64,000 bases of DNA. Origin: Heliocidaris erythrogramma. Lineage: Eukaryota; Echinodermata; Echinoidea; Camarodonta; Echinometridae. Shown in pieces: positions 27,201 through 42,200 of this stretch; the stretch's first letter is position 1, and each line of letters begins with the position of its first letter. The notes beneath the pieces were generated by a model, which saw nothing but the letters and a program-made list of their open reading frames with translations, made no database searches and was not told where the DNA came from. The DNA is taken from contig CM046870.1 of NCBI GenBank assembly GCA_025617745.1, positions 30,833,927 through 30,897,926 of the forward strand, read 5' to 3'. The translations under genes and the position numbers were made by a program.

Positions 27201-30200
27201 GGAGCGAATTTGTCATAGAAATGAGGCAGTTGTTGTTGATAACAAGTTTTATGAAACAGGGCCCTGGTCTTTTTCTACATATGAAAGGGGTCTTGGATCT
27301 GTCAACTTACCCGTGCATGATGTAGGTCCACCCCGTACAGCTCCAGGTTCTTCACTGTGTTGAGAAAGTGGAACTCTGCATCTGCAGGAAGTTGACCGCT
27401 GTAGTGGGAGGAAATTCAAACAAGGTTGGATGAGACAAATAAGCATTACCCTTGACATTGAATTGACCTTTGATAAAAATTAAGGAATACGTAATCTACA
27501 GTTCTGGAGTGGTATTCTGAAAATCTTTTTATTTTTGTTAAAGTGAAAAGATCTTAATTTACATCTCAAGTTTTAAATTGTGACTCGTCAATGGTGTTTG
27601 CACAAATGTCATCTGCCTGGGCAGCCACCTCCACACAGTTATTAACCAATGACATGCCATAAGTTTAAATTTGTCATGACAATAACAAATTAAATATCAG
27701 GATACAATCATACCAGAATATCACCCTCACTAAAATACCATTAGCCTGGTAAATTCGCTACTATTAATTAAAACTATAAGGGAATAATATGCTACAATTT
27801 TGAAAGAATTCACAAAAGTGAGTACCTATACATTTGACAAGAAGATCATAACTGAATGCAACTGTTCCTCAGTTTCAGGCCAAGTAAAATTGATTCACTG
27901 TTTCCCATCTGCTCCTGCTTCCTTTACAGTTTGAAGCAAGTTTTTGTGATGTTTGCCATATTTTTTTTTTTGGAGGGGGGGGGGGTGCACTTTAAAGCAA
28001 GATTTCTAATTATCCTGAAAGGATAGAATGATTTTATTATGTCATTTATTCTACTTATTCAATACTCCAGAAAATTACACAAAATTGGAGAGGGTTTTTG
28101 CTCTTTTTGCTCTAGCAAATAAAACTAGCACTAGCAAGAGCTCTTGCAAAGTCTGTCGGCACATTGCGTCTTAAATTGTAATTTTCTCCTTCTAATTTGG
28201 GAATCCCAGGGTGGTTAATATCTGAAGAGGGAAACGCTACTGGCTGAAGTAGTTCTCTCTCTCCGAGATGTCAACCTATGAACTAGGTTGATAGATGTAG
28301 GCTAAAAAGAGCACCGGCCTAGCAAAAAAAATCAAAGATAGACAGCCGTTCTGAGTCTGTATATAATGAATCAATTCACTCTGTCATCATTGAAGAGATT
28401 AATTTGTATATTACATCTATTTCTAAAGGATTTTTTGGATGAGAACTCTTGTTTGGTCACCACAAGGACCCTGTTTCATAAAACTTGATATCTTTGACAA
28501 GTTACAATAACAGTTATAAGCTACTGAAATACTTGCATCTGATTGGCTGAGAGCAAATTTGTCATAGATATGTGTCAGTTGTTATTGAAAATAAGTTTTA
28601 TGAAACGGGGCCCAGGTATACGCTGATACAACTGCATGTGGTTTGGCTGAACTTTGGTGGGGAAATGTCTGTTGAGAATTCTACAGTTGGTGAAAAGTTG
28701 CATATTGGGAATCGGTGAAGTAGACATAACAGAGGATCAAAATGATTCATATAATTCAACTTGCAGAATCAGTTAGTAAACAATAATTAAAGACTTATGC
28801 AATCTTAATGGAATTATAAACTTTATATTCATACAATATTATTGCAATGTATAAAACATGTGCACACAGAAATTTGACACATAAAACAAGAATAGATAAA
28901 TTTGAACTGATAAAGGATAGCTCAATTTCAAATGTGAAATTACATTTTGTTTAACCATCTCAAAATCTCAAAAAAAAGTATAGAAGTGAATTCATTTTGA
29001 ACCTGAACTGATAACAAAGATTGTTGTTTATGCAATAATACACCCTGTGAAATTTGACAACTCGACAATGTCAAGTACGGGAACTTATAACATGGATAAG
29101 TAAAAAATAACATCTTGACCCAAGTGCTATTGAGGCTTGATGGTATTTTTGCAAGCCATGTCACTTTCATAGACAGTTTTCGATATGATATCATACCTAC
29201 ACTTCAACCTCGTACAAATAATTTGTTTAGAGATGGAGTGTTTTATTAGTAAAGATGAACCTCTTAAAGAACCACTTATCCCTGTTAGAGATTCTTCCGA
29301 GAGGTAGAGGGGAACAGGATGCGATCTCCGAGATGGGGCAATAGACGTAAGAGGTGGGGAAAGAGGAGAATGAGGAGGAGGTAGTAGGGGAAGAGGAGGC
29401 AAATGAGGAGGAGGTAGTAGGGGAAGAGGAGGCAAATGAGGAGGTAGAAGGGGAAGAGGAGGCAAATGAGGAGGAGGTAGAAGGGAAGAGGAGGCAAATG
29501 AGGAGGAGGTAGTAGGGAGGAGGAGGCAAATGAGGAGGAGGTAGTAGGGGAAGAGGAGGCAAATGAGGAGGTAGTAGGGGAAGAGGAGGCAAATGAGGAG
29601 GTAGTAGGGGAAGAGGAGGCAAATGAGGAGGAGGTAGTAGGGGAAGAGGAGGCAAATGAGGAGGAGGTAGTAGGGGAAGAGGAGGCAAATGAGGAGGTAG
29701 TAGGGGAAGAGGAGGCAAATGAGGAGGAGGTAGTAGGGGAAGAGGAGGCAAATGAGGAGGAGGTAGAAGGGGAAGAGGAGGCAAATGAGGAGGAGGTAGA
29801 AGGGGAAGAGGAGGCAAATGAGGAGGAGGTAGTAGGGGAAGAGGAGGCAAATGAGGAGGAGGTAGTAGGGGAAGAGGAGGCAAATGAGGAGGAGGTAGTA
29901 GGGGAAGAGGAGGCAAATGAGGAGGAGGTAGTAGGGAAGAGGAGGCAAATGAGGAGGAGGTAGTAGGGGAAGAGGAGGCAAATGAGGAGGAGGTAGTAGG
30001 GGAAGAGGAGGCAAATGAGGAGGAGGTAGAAGGGGAAGAGGAGGCAAATGAGGAGGAGGTAGAAAGGGAAGAGGAGGCAAATGAGGAGGAGGTAGAAAGG
30101 GAAGAGGAGGCAAATGAGGAGGAGGTAGTAGGGGAAGAGGAGGCAAATGAGGAGGAGGTAGTAGGGGAAGAGGAGGCAAATGAGGAGGAGGAGGGGGAAG

Positions 30201-33200
30201 AAGAAGAAGAAAAAAGAAGTAGAAGAGGAAGAAGTTGAAGAGGAGGAAGTGGAAGAGAAGGAAGGAGAATGAGGAGAAGAAGAAGAAGAAGAAAAAGAAG
30301 AAGAAGAAGAAAAAGAACAAGAAGAACAAGAACAAGAAGAAGAATAATAAAAAGAACAAAAACCAAGAACAAGAACAAGGCCAAGAAGAAGGAGGAGGAG
30401 AAGGAGAAGGGGAGGAGGGGGAGGAGGGGAGGAGGAGGGGGAGGAGGAGGGGGAGGAGGAGGGGGAGGAGGAGGAGGGGGAGGAGGAGGGGGAGGAGGAG
30501 GAGGAGGAGAAGGAGAAGGGAGAGGGGAGGAGGAGAAGGGGGAGAAGGAGAAGGGGAGGGGAGGAGAAGGAGAAGGGGAGGGGAGGAGAAGGAGAAGGGG
30601 AGGGGAGGGGGGGGAGGGGGGGAGGAGGAGGAGGAGGAGGAGGAGGAGGAGGAGGAGGAGGAGGAGGAGGAGGAAGAGGAGGAGGGGAGGAAGAGGAGGA
30701 GGAGAAGGAGAAGGGGGAGAAGGAGAAGGGGAGGGGAGGAGAAGGAGAAGGGGAGGGGAGGGGGAGGAGGAGGAAGAGAAAGAGGAGGAAGAGGAAGAGG
30801 AGGAGGGGGAGGAAGAGGAGGAGGAGAAGGAGAAGGGGGAGAGGAGAAGGAGAAGGGGAGAGGAGAAGGAGGAAGAGGAGAAGGGGGAGAGGAGGAGAGG
30901 GGGAGAGGAGAAGGAGGAGGGAGAGGAGAAGGAGGAGGAAGACGAGGTGAGGAAGAGGAGGAGAAAGAGGAGGAGAGAGAGGAGACGAGAAAGAAGAAAA
31001 GAGGAGGAGAAAGAAGAAAGAGGAGGAGGAAAAGGAGGAAAAGGAGGAAAAGGAGGAAAAGGAGGAAGAAAAGGAAGAAGGAAAGCAGATGAACAAAACA
31101 AGAATGGATACATTGAAAGACTCTTTTGAGGATGGAAGGAAAGTGGATGCTATCTTTAAGATAGAGCAATTAAGATAGAGGTGGAGGAAAAGAAGATGGA
31201 TAATTTCAAACTGTCATTCAACTTACAAGTTTGCTTTGTGTAGATGTTGTACTTGATTGATGAACTCCTCTGTCTGGAATGGAATAAATCTAAACTGAGC
31301 CATGTATCCATCGGGATGGTCCTGAGGATCGTAGTCTCCAAGCTCAGCTGCAAAATAGAAAACGTATAATAGACCAAAAATTAGATTTTTATCTAATTCT
31401 AATCATATAGAACACACACAATTTTGCCACAATAACGCATCTTTGGTGTTCAAAATGATCTGTTTTCATAAATGCAGACAAAGTAGGTTACCTCATCCAA
31501 TTCAGCTGGAGTTTAATCGGGGTCCCGTCTTACAAAGAGTTGCGACGATTGATTGCAACTAAATTTGCAATTGATATCAATCGCAACGAGGTACACAAGA
31601 GATAGGAGACTGCCAATTTGTGATTGATTGGAGGACTTGCAATTGATTGGGATCAATCGCAACTCTTTATATGATGGGAGCCCTGTCTTACAGCTGAAAA
31701 CTGCAAATCCAGGACCTTTGTGTACATGAAATTTTCATTACTTTCATTGAAATATGCAAAAGTTTTAGGCCACAAAAAAAGTGAATCACAGCTGTGAACA
31801 ACTAAGCCCTCATCATGCGCACATCCAATCCCCACCACAATCTTTTTTTTTCTTCTTAATTAGACCTCCCAGAGAAGTATTTTCTGTGATACAGGATTTG
31901 TAAAATGAGTCTCACTATTATTATTATTATTAAAGGAATCCTGAGACGTTGACAAGGAATCATGACAAGCATTGTCTCGGAAGACCACCACTGTGACTAA
32001 TTTTCTGAATATCATCCCAAGACGATGTCTAAGATTTCACATATTTATGACAGGGTTACATTAACGTTGCATTCCTAAGCGTACTTGATTGCCTCAAGTT
32101 ATATAAACTTTCTCCGAACTAGAAATACATGGAAAGTTCGAATCTTTTTGGCTTCATATTTCATGTTTTTCCAATTTGAAGGTGTACCATTATCAACCAT
32201 GGACCAAGGCAGTTGCCAATATCATATAAGTGTAAAATTAAAAAGTATGATGAAAAAAGAGAGAGAAAAAAAAGATAATCAAAGAAAGGAAGATGCAGAA
32301 TGCTACATAGAAAATAGGAGGTGGACAGGAATAAGAGAAGACGCAAAGATGAAAAAAATTAGGATACTGCAAAATATTTCTCAAATTCAAACAGATAACA
32401 GCACAAAATTATCAATTCAGCCAGGCATTGATATATATTTCTTGCATCTTATTATGGTAAGACTTGCATGGTCATCGCTCTGCATAGGCATACCACAGGG
32501 ACATGGTACGGACACCATCATACCTCCCAACAAGCCGTCCTTGTACTACCGTCCCCTTGCGCAGCCAGCCGAGAGCACCAACCCTTGATCAATAACTAGA
32601 CGATAGTTACCTCCAATAAGCGCATCCATTCTGCGAGCATCTTGCCAATTCCCACTCATAAAATTCAATCTAGCTTCATTACCCCTGCCCACAATGCCAC
32701 TGCCTATACAGCGCTGCATCTTGAACTCTCATCTCATCTTCTCCCTCTCTCTCTTTCCTGCTTCCTCTCTTGCTTTCTCTCCCTCTATATCGCTCTCTCT
32801 CGCTCTCTCTCTCTGTATGTTTCTTCACTCTCTTGCCCTTTTCTCAACATTCCCAAGGCAGCCCTCTTTCTCAACCTCCATCAGTTTCTCCCTCCCATTT
32901 TCTTTCCCATCCTCCTTTTTTCTCCCATTCTCTCATTCTCTGTAAAGGTCTTTGCTCTCGTAACTTTCCTTTCTCTCAGCCTCCATCAGTTTCTCCATCC
33001 CATCTTCTTTCCCATCCTCCTTCCTTCTCTCGATCTCCCATTCTCTGTGAAGGCCTTTGCTTTTTTGCCCATTTTCTCAACCTCCATTAGTCCCCCCCCC
33101 CCCTCTCTCTCTCTCTCTCTTGATTTCTGTCTTTTCTTCATTCTTTTCCTTATTTTGTCAGCATTCTCAACGCAGCCCTTTTTCTCAAACTCCATCAGTT

Positions 33201-36200
33201 TCTCCTTCCCATTCCCCACCCCCTTTCTCTAAATCTTTCATTCTCTGTAAAGGCCTTTGCTCTCCTGTCCTTTTTCTCAACCTCCATCAGTTTCTCTCTT
33301 TCTCTCTCTCTCTCTCTCTCCCCCTTCTTTTCTCTTTTTCTCCCTCTCTCTGCCTTCCCTTTTTTCTGTCTTTACCTTAATTTCTTGTCAAGTCTTCCCA
33401 ACTCGACTCAACTCTCTTTCTCTCCTTGACAAAAAAATTACTCCCTTCAATTAAAAAAAAACCACAACAACAAACAAATGAAGGAGTGAATGTTATTTTG
33501 AATGCATATATGATGTAAACATAAATCAAATGTAAGTTAGCGGACAAGAAATAGATTGATTAACAAAAATAAATTGCCAGCTACAAATATTTAGAATGGT
33601 CATTGGTGTAAATTGTAGTGTGTTTGGCAAAGGAGAGCACATATATACACTGTCTTTTGTCAAAATTATTTAGTTTTGGTAGCTGAAGTTATCATATCAC
33701 CATTCACAATTTAGACGATGTACTGACTGAAATGTGTCGTGGAGATGTAATCAGAGAATGATCAAAACTTTGGAAATGCATTTTTAGTGAAATGTACATC
33801 CATATGATTGTATTTACATCCATCCTTGGCTCCCCTTGCCCTTCTCACAGGCTCAAAACGAAACCAAAAACAGAACAAAAAGAAATTTTCAGCAACCTTG
33901 ATTCATTTCAAGATAAAAAAAACATGATATGGACATTGGGATACATTTAGTTCAAATAAATTTAAGGACATGATATAGGATCTGCATTTTTATTCTCTCT
34001 TCATTGTTCACAGAGCCTTAAGGGTTTTCCGCACCGCTCTTTTAGCGGAAATATTAACATTTCTAATGCCTATTATACCTTCAGGCTATGATACCACAAT
34101 AAATTATGAAGAGACATGTCATATAAACACATGAGAATATACATTTACAATTGAGGAAACAGTAGCTTCTCTGTGTCTTACTCACTCTCTCTCTCTCTCT
34201 CTCTCTCTCATTAAAAAAAGTTCCTCATTAGCTGATTACACTTTACCACAAGAGCCCAAGTTTTATGAAGCGCACTTTGATACATGTAGCACTGCTACCC
34301 TCATGTATTCAAAGTCCCTGTGCTGTAACTAAAGCAATATCTACTATGCACATGCTGAAATCTGAATATATATGAACTCTCCTTGTTCTTGTCAAAGTGA
34401 ACCAGCTGCAATGATATTAAAGCAGAGAGGTGTTAGAGTAAAGCTCAAATATTTGAGTGAGAATGCAGGAAAGGCACTTCTGTCCTTCAGCAAGACATTA
34501 ATCTACATTTGCCAGTCTCAACCCAGGGGGGTGTTTCATAAAGCTGTTCGTAAGTTACGCACGACTATACGCCCGACTGGTGATCAGTTCTTGTGCTAAA
34601 TGATTGAGAATCTGATGAGTATAGCACCCAAGAACATGTTCCAGTCGTTCGTAAAGTCATTTGTAACTTTACGAACAGCTTTATGAAACACCCCCCTGGT
34701 GTAGTAAATAGTTAAGTACTGTTAAAAAGTAATTCTGATAATGCAGTGCGATTGGAACCTCGTCCTTGGCAATTGTAGATCCAGGATTGTCTTGCAGGGA
34801 GGAGGGGGGGGGGGGGGGTGGGCACACAAGCCTAAGAAAAATCTATCAAAAGCAACAAAAAATAAAGGGAGTTCTCAAACTTTTCAAATGCCTTTTTGTC
34901 CAAAATATTGCCAAGGGGCACATGAGCACAAATTTGTGCATATTCTTTCCAAGAATCCAAAGCAATTAATAAAAGCTACTAATTAAAAGAACGATCTTGT
35001 ATTACATAAGATGTGTAATGGTTCAATCATTTCTAAGGGCCTAAGCTGACACCTTTTTCCAGACATGCCTTGCCGCGCGGAGCTTCAGGAAGCAATATGG
35101 GCTGAGGGACCCTTGTGTAATGGCACTATTCTCTGGAGGCTAAGACAACACTACTAAACGATGAACAACTCGTTTTAATCAGGAGTGCTGTCAAGTTTTC
35201 TACAGGTGATAAAAAACAAGTGGAATACTCACAACTTGATTGCTACTGTGAGTTCAACTTCTCACCTCTCTCTCTCTCAATCATACATTATTCGCCTTCG
35301 GTTTAAAGGTACCACTCAATTTTGAATGAAAATATGAAATATTGCAAAATTGGTCTTGAAAAGTTGTGTTCAAACATAAACGTGTTTGGAATTTTTTTCT
35401 TCAAAAAGTCCTAAATGCACAATCTCAGTTGGTTCAACATTTAATGTCATTTTGGTTTGAATCTATGAACTTTTATTTTCTGTCATTATGAGAGTTCATC
35501 ATGACACCATCACCTTTAAACATTTAGATAGAAGGTTGAGTTTTGGGAGAGGTGAAAAATAATTTATGAGCGATCTCATTCCTTTTATGTCAGTTGGGAA
35601 GGCCATCATAGTAGAAATGTCCCCTGAAAAGGATTCCTCTTCAGATGTCCTCATATTTGAAATATGATGAGAAATGGCTGGAACATTCATACCACATGTA
35701 TGTGCAGTCCCATATACCCATTTTTGCGTGCAGTGCATGTACTTTGAATTGAGATTGGGTCAATTTCTTATCATTCTGATGATTCCAAAACCTCACATTA
35801 TAAAACAGTTCATATGTACTTGTAGACATGATCAACCTTTCCCAATAGACCGCTTCGGTAATGTATGCAAATTTTATGCATACCTTTCAAACAAAGGTTG
35901 TTCTTGACAACCTGAAAGCTTGCCGGACATAGCAACAAATAATGTACGCAAACTGGATTCCAAGCATTGAGGCTCATTTATAAAAAGCAGGTTCATGGAA
36001 TAGCTCATCACTAGGTGCTCAGAGAATATACGTGCATAAATTTGTATACATTACAGAAGCGGTCTATTGCTTTGAGACAATTTCTTTCACAATATAATAG
36101 CATGACCAGGGCCCTCTTGCATAAAAAGTTGCGATTAAACGCAACTCAAAAATTTAAACCCAAGTCCAAAATACGCAATCCTGATTGGTTGAAATTCAAG

Positions 36201-39200
36201 TTGCGTTTAATTTTTTGACTTGCGATTAAACGCAACTTTTTATGCAAGAGGGCCCAGAACTCTAATTTATTTTGAAAATTGGCTTGTGAGCAAACATGTA
36301 CCTAGATCTTGAATTGCATGCAGGAAACATACATCTCTACATTCTATAGCATTACCTGTCCAATAACCATAAACCCAGACAACAAGCACATCTTGCTGTG
36401 TAGGTAATGTAAATGTCAATTTGATATACATGTATCTGAAAACCTTAACGACAAATCGTGATTTCAATTCCATACTTCAATATCTATCAATCAAATCAGC
36501 TATAGGACTTTGAAGAAGATCATGAGCATGATCTTCGTTTTTACAAACTTCCCTTCACCCTCTGCTGTTATATCAAAGAAAAAATTGAATACAGACCTCC
36601 ATATATTTACAATCAACAGAATAAGTTAAGGTACAGAATAAGTTACGGTACAAAATTAAGTATTATTTGCGAGAGGTACTTTTAGTCAAACTATCCTGTT
36701 CACACATATTATGCTCATTGACAGCATTTTTTTGATGATGGTATATTTTTATTTCATGCAAAGGCTCTTTCCAGAGTTTAGAGGTCAAGTTCTATATATG
36801 CTCAATTTTCCCCACTGTAATAGGTAGTCAATATCCATACATGAAACATGCATTCAAGCAACTTATTATAAGAAAAATGTACAGAATTATTTTTTTTTTA
36901 CCCCAGAAAGTCTAATTGTCCTTGCATCAGGGGTTCTGCTTAGGGACAAATAAATATTTCATTAAGAAATGAAGTAACCTAAAGCTGAATTGATTCCCTT
37001 CATTTGAATCAAGGCTAGACAGAGCTAAAATAGTCATCCGTTGATTGATCTGAAACTCCTAAGAACATTCATGCAACCTTTACTCCTCAAATATTACTTC
37101 ATCTCCTTTGCAAATACTTCTCAATTTATGCAGATAAGAATATCAGGATGAAAAGGAAAAAAGTGGAAACTTACATAGTGGCCAGGATTTTTCATTTTTC
37201 ATTTCTTTCATTCGTTCACTTGTGGAGAAAAAACTTCACAGCAACCTACAAATATTATAATTTTGCTACTACTACTAAAAAAAAAAAGAAATATAATTTT
37301 TTCTGTGAGGGTGGTGGCTTAAAATGTATCCAAGGGCTTCAACATATTATTGTCAATAGAAATACTAGCACAAGGATAGTTTGGAAATAAATAAGTTGAG
37401 TGTATGTGTAATATGTGCTGCTGGCATTTTGCACAAGACAATAGAGAACAAGAAAGGCAAAATTCAAGTTGACAGCAAAGATAAATTTTGGGTATGGGAG
37501 GGGGGGGGGGGGGGAACCCTATAAATTTCATGATTTCTGAAATCCAAGCAAACTTGAAAAGCAAAGGAATGTCAGAGGGTACTTCCCATGTTTGCTTAGG
37601 AATACATATGAGAGATGATTAGAAACGGGATGGATGATACGCTTGGTGATAAATGTTGACATCCAAAGAGATTATTTATTGCTTTCAAAGTTTACACATC
37701 TGTGCAAATTTTCAGCAATTTGGAGATGCCTGTGCTTTACCCATCCTCTCCACATTTCCTCTCTCGCTATCTCTACTTCTCTGCAATATCATGGGACCTG
37801 CTACTACAAGTAACAAAGTAGATCTGTAAAGTTTACTCTGTATAGCTCCATATCATTCTCTATTCTTTATGTTATATCATCACCTAAAAAAAAAGGGCTG
37901 AGTTCTTGAACTACTTACTTCTGTTTTTCTTACATGGAAACATAATAGTTGTATCTTCCTCACCCCCTTTCTAATCCTCTCCCCCTCCCTTTTCACTTCA
38001 CGTTCTCTTTTCCTTCCTCTCCCTTTCCCCTCCCCTCCCATTCTCTCTCACCATTTACCTTCCCTACCCCCCCCCCTTTCCTTACTCATCCTTCCCTTCC
38101 CTTTCCCTTCCCTTTCCCTTTCCCCTCCCCTTCCCCACCCCTTCCCCACCCCTTCCCCACCCCTTCCCCACCCCTTCCCCACCCCTTCCTCTACCCTTAC
38201 CTTTTCCCTCCTCCTTTCCCTCTCTTCCTATCTCACCCACTCCTCACCTCCCTTTCCCCTCCCCTTGCTTTCCTTCCCCTTTCCACCCTCCCCAACTCTC
38301 TCTCTCCCTCTAGATCCTCTCCATCTCCTTCACATTACTATTCCCTTTCATCTTCCCCTTCCCCTCCCTTTCCTCTTTCCCCATCCCCTTATCCACCCCC
38401 TCCTCTCTGCACTCTCCGTCACCCCTTCCCACTATCCCAGCACATACATACAACATTGCTTCGGGTGAAGTCTAAATGCAGCGATTCAAGAAAGTAATCA
38501 ATGCCCAAAGGAAGAGAGGTCTTGTCTCTAAAATGCCTCCACTCTCCTAAATCAATATCAATGTCAGCAGGGGAGCGTTTCATCAAGCGTTTTGTCAGTG
38601 TTATTTCACTGACAACTGTTATAAGCTACTGAAATCCTTGCATCTGATTGGCTGAGAGCAAATTTGTCTGTAAAAATCACTGACAAAGCGCTTGATGAAA
38701 CGCTCCCCCGGACCCCCGTCTCAACACTGCACTTTCCCACAACTCGGAGCCTTCTTCTTCTTCTTCCCAATAAATACATTTGTCAAGCAGAAGTACAACC
38801 AAGTTCAGGTGCAGTTAACAAACAAAAAAACTCTACTACCTGTAAGGTCAAGAAAAATTGATTCCTTGTTTCTCGTCTGGTTTTTTGAAAATGAGGAGGA
38901 GGAGGTTCCATTTTAGCTAATATTTTATATTGGTTCATTTTCGGCATAAATTTTCCTAAGTTTATTTCATTACATGCAGTATAAAGGCTCAAAACAATGT
39001 GAAATATGATATTTTGTTCCCTCGTTGCCTTGATATATTTTTAAGATTCTTATTTATTTCAAAACAAAAATGTCAAAATAACATTTTAAAAAAGGAGGCG
39101 GCCAAAATTAGTAAGGAGGAGGGGGTGAGAAAGTAGGAATCAACATTTGGCCTAATAGATGACTTACTACATTTATTGGAAAAAAAGCTTTAAATAATCA

Positions 39201-42200
39201 ATTTCATGATGATTCATGTTAAAACAATGCTACAATACATGAATGATTATCATCCCATTTCCATTACATTGAACAGGAAGCCTAAAATAACTTTTAAAAA
39301 ACACACACACAAAAACACCTAATGTTGTTGAATAAAGTTCATATATGACAACAATCCCAGTGTACCACTGAATTTCACTTAGTCAAATTGATACAAAAAA
39401 AGTCATTTCTTGGGCTCTAATTCTAAATCATTAACAAGCTAAGAAAACAAGAGAAGGCATATTGGCAAGTACATGTATGTGTAGCTTTGTGACTACTACC
39501 TTTTTTCCCCATCTTTAATTGAATAATTTTTTAAGACCGAAGATAGAACCTTCGTATTCAACCCTTCAAACGTTATTTCATTTCCAAACCGCCCCCACTG
39601 CATAACGCTTCAACTGAATTCAATAACGTGCCGTAAAACAGACCTACAAACTAAACATTCTGGTTCGATCATTAGATTCCCTTCATTATTGCATATAAAA
39701 ACCTTTTGTTTTCTTTGCTCCCACGATGCAGAGCCTTCCAGCACATGAATTCTCCACCACCAAAATGCCTTCGAGCATTGCGACTGTGAGATATTAATTT
39801 CATTATTAATAGCCAGTATAAGAAAAAAAAAAATTCTCTTCAGCATATAAAGATTTTTTCCGACTACTTTTTCCTTCCTTTCTGAGCCCAAATCACACCA
39901 AACGGTATTAAATGATATAACATTTATAAATAGTATTCATTTATTATTAAATTTTTTTCTCGCTGAAAGATATTTCTCATACATAAAGCTCTTGAGCGCA
40001 TTAATAAAACACTGAATTTCTTTAATAATAAATTGCTTAAAAAGAAAAGCTTTAAGCATTATCTATGCCACATGCATGTAAACAAGCGTCTTAAAGCTTG
40101 CAATGCTTTCTCTTCATAATTATGAACTTCTTTTTACATAAATATTTTGGCTAAATGCCACAAATAATGCTTTCAAATCATCAGGAGTATTTTGTGTTTA
40201 CAAACTCTTTTTATCCAAATTAGTGCTCCTATTATGCACACTTATGAAAGGGGTATCCTGCTCAAAGTACGTCTACATCATCTCTCTACACATCAACCGG
40301 GAAGCAACAGAGCAATCTTGAAAGCATGCAGTGGTCAGGAGTTAATCACCATTTTAAAACCCCCTTCCCCGTGCTCACTGGCTGGGTATGGTGTAGCGGA
40401 ACAGCCAAAATGAAATTTGATTATGCCCTGTCTTCTTTACAGGCCGCCTCAGTGACTCATCTATTCAAACGGAATATTGGCTGATATGATGGGGAACAAA
40501 ATCATATAAAATAAGCTGTTTGTTTGCCTTAAGCCCTGGAGGCACATAGATTTCTTCATCAAATAAGGGCTTCATGTCTCATATTTGAACAAGAATGCCT
40601 CACTTTTCTCTCTCTAGTTCATACAGGCTCTATTATTATCTTTTTAGTGCTTGATATCTTATATATGTATATGAAAAAGAAAACCCTCATATTTGTACTA
40701 TTTTATACAAGGGCTATGAATAATATTTTTTACGAATCAGAGGACCGATGTAAAAGAAACTTAAAATAGCTGCATCTTTTTTTAGATTTTCTGTAAAAAG
40801 AGCTCAGATTTTTTTCTTGCTTGGTGGTGCTGAGTGATATTGTAATTTTTAGTTTTGTTTTCCAAAGCACTTTTTGAGCTTTCCATAGCTTAATCACTCT
40901 GTGCTCTTGTGTTGTTGTTTTTTTACTGCGGTAAACGTCACTGTAATATGTTGTTCAATTACAAAACATGGTCGATAGTGTCAAAAATAACCTTGTGAAG
41001 AGACTAAAATCTCTTTTTTCTGCAACTTAGTCCACATCCTTTGTGATGAATGACCCGACTCCCCAATGAATACATTACCTTCAAGCGATGCAAAAGAGAT
41101 AATTGTGTAAAAGATTATCTCAACAGATATCATTCAAATTGATAAATAAATAAATGAATTGATAGAAGGAATCAAGGAAAACTGAACAATAACTCACCTT
41201 GAACAAGGTATGATGCTAGTAATGTGCCGATGTCGAATGAACACGTCAACCTGCAAAATGGAGAAAGCAAAGGAAATTTGTATATTCGGTGAAAATTGCA
41301 TCAATATTTGTCAAAAAGATTCCTCATTCCTGTTACATAAACTGTAAAACTAGAAACTCTAATCTGCGAATTCCGTGAGTAGAAATTCGCAATAGTTTCG
41401 TGCTGCGAAATAATCAAATCATGTTCATCACAACATAATTTCCAAACTTTTCGGTTTTACCGTATCCTAGATTAGGTTTAGGGTTAGGTTTAGGGTTAGG
41501 GTTTGGTGGAGTGTAGGGTCCAGGACTCCACGGTTGAATTCAGGAATTTGACTGTGTGAAAAATTGACAGTGGAGCAATAACGCCACAGCATACAATATT
41601 CAATGGGAAGATTGAGTTCTGGTCATGTGATTACATTGTGAAATAAACTGTCTCAAAGCTAGACCGCTTCGGGAATGTATGCAAATTTTATGCATACCTT
41701 TCAAAGGTTGCTCTTGACAACCTGAAAGCTTGCCGGGCATAGCAACAAATAATGTATGCAAACTAGATTCCAAGCATTGAGGCTCATTTATAAAAAGCAT
41801 GTTCATGGAATAGCTCGTCACTAGGTGCTCAGAGAATATATGTGCATAAATTTGCATACATTACAGAAGCGGTCTATTGGAATAGGTTGATAATGTCTAC
41901 ATCAGCATTGGTGTATATTGTGAGGTTTTGGAATTATCAAAATAATAAAGAAGTTAACCCCATCTTGCCAAAAAGCACATGTACTGCACACAGAAATAGG
42001 TATATGGGACTGCACACACACACACACACACACACATGAGGCATGAATGTTCGGCCCGAACACTTCAGCTATTTCTCGTCATATTTCGAATATGAGGGCA
42101 TTTGAAGAGCAATCCTTTTCAGGGGACATTTTTTCTATGACGTTCTTTCTGACTGACATAAATGGAATGAGAAAGCTCACAAATCATTTTTGCACCTTTC

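Larger units (their letters stand above)
35523..36272 (+). mobile_element. MITE family A, copy 4, with two nested MITEs
   Basis: Left end GATAGAAGGTTGAGTTTTGG; right end CCAG ... AGAACTCTAATTTATTTT split by an insertion. Nested inside: a GCGGTCTA-ended element (35846-36066) and a P4 fold-back (36109-36255) that splits the terminal ACCAGAACT. Confidence 0.85.

Noticed and set aside
29127..31169. Open frames of 603-680 codons on the minus strand and 285 codons on the plus strand
   Set aside because: They cover the purine minisatellite and polypurine tract in all frames; composition is only Pro/Ser/Leu/Phe or Glu/Arg/Gly. They result from lack of stop codons in biased sequence.
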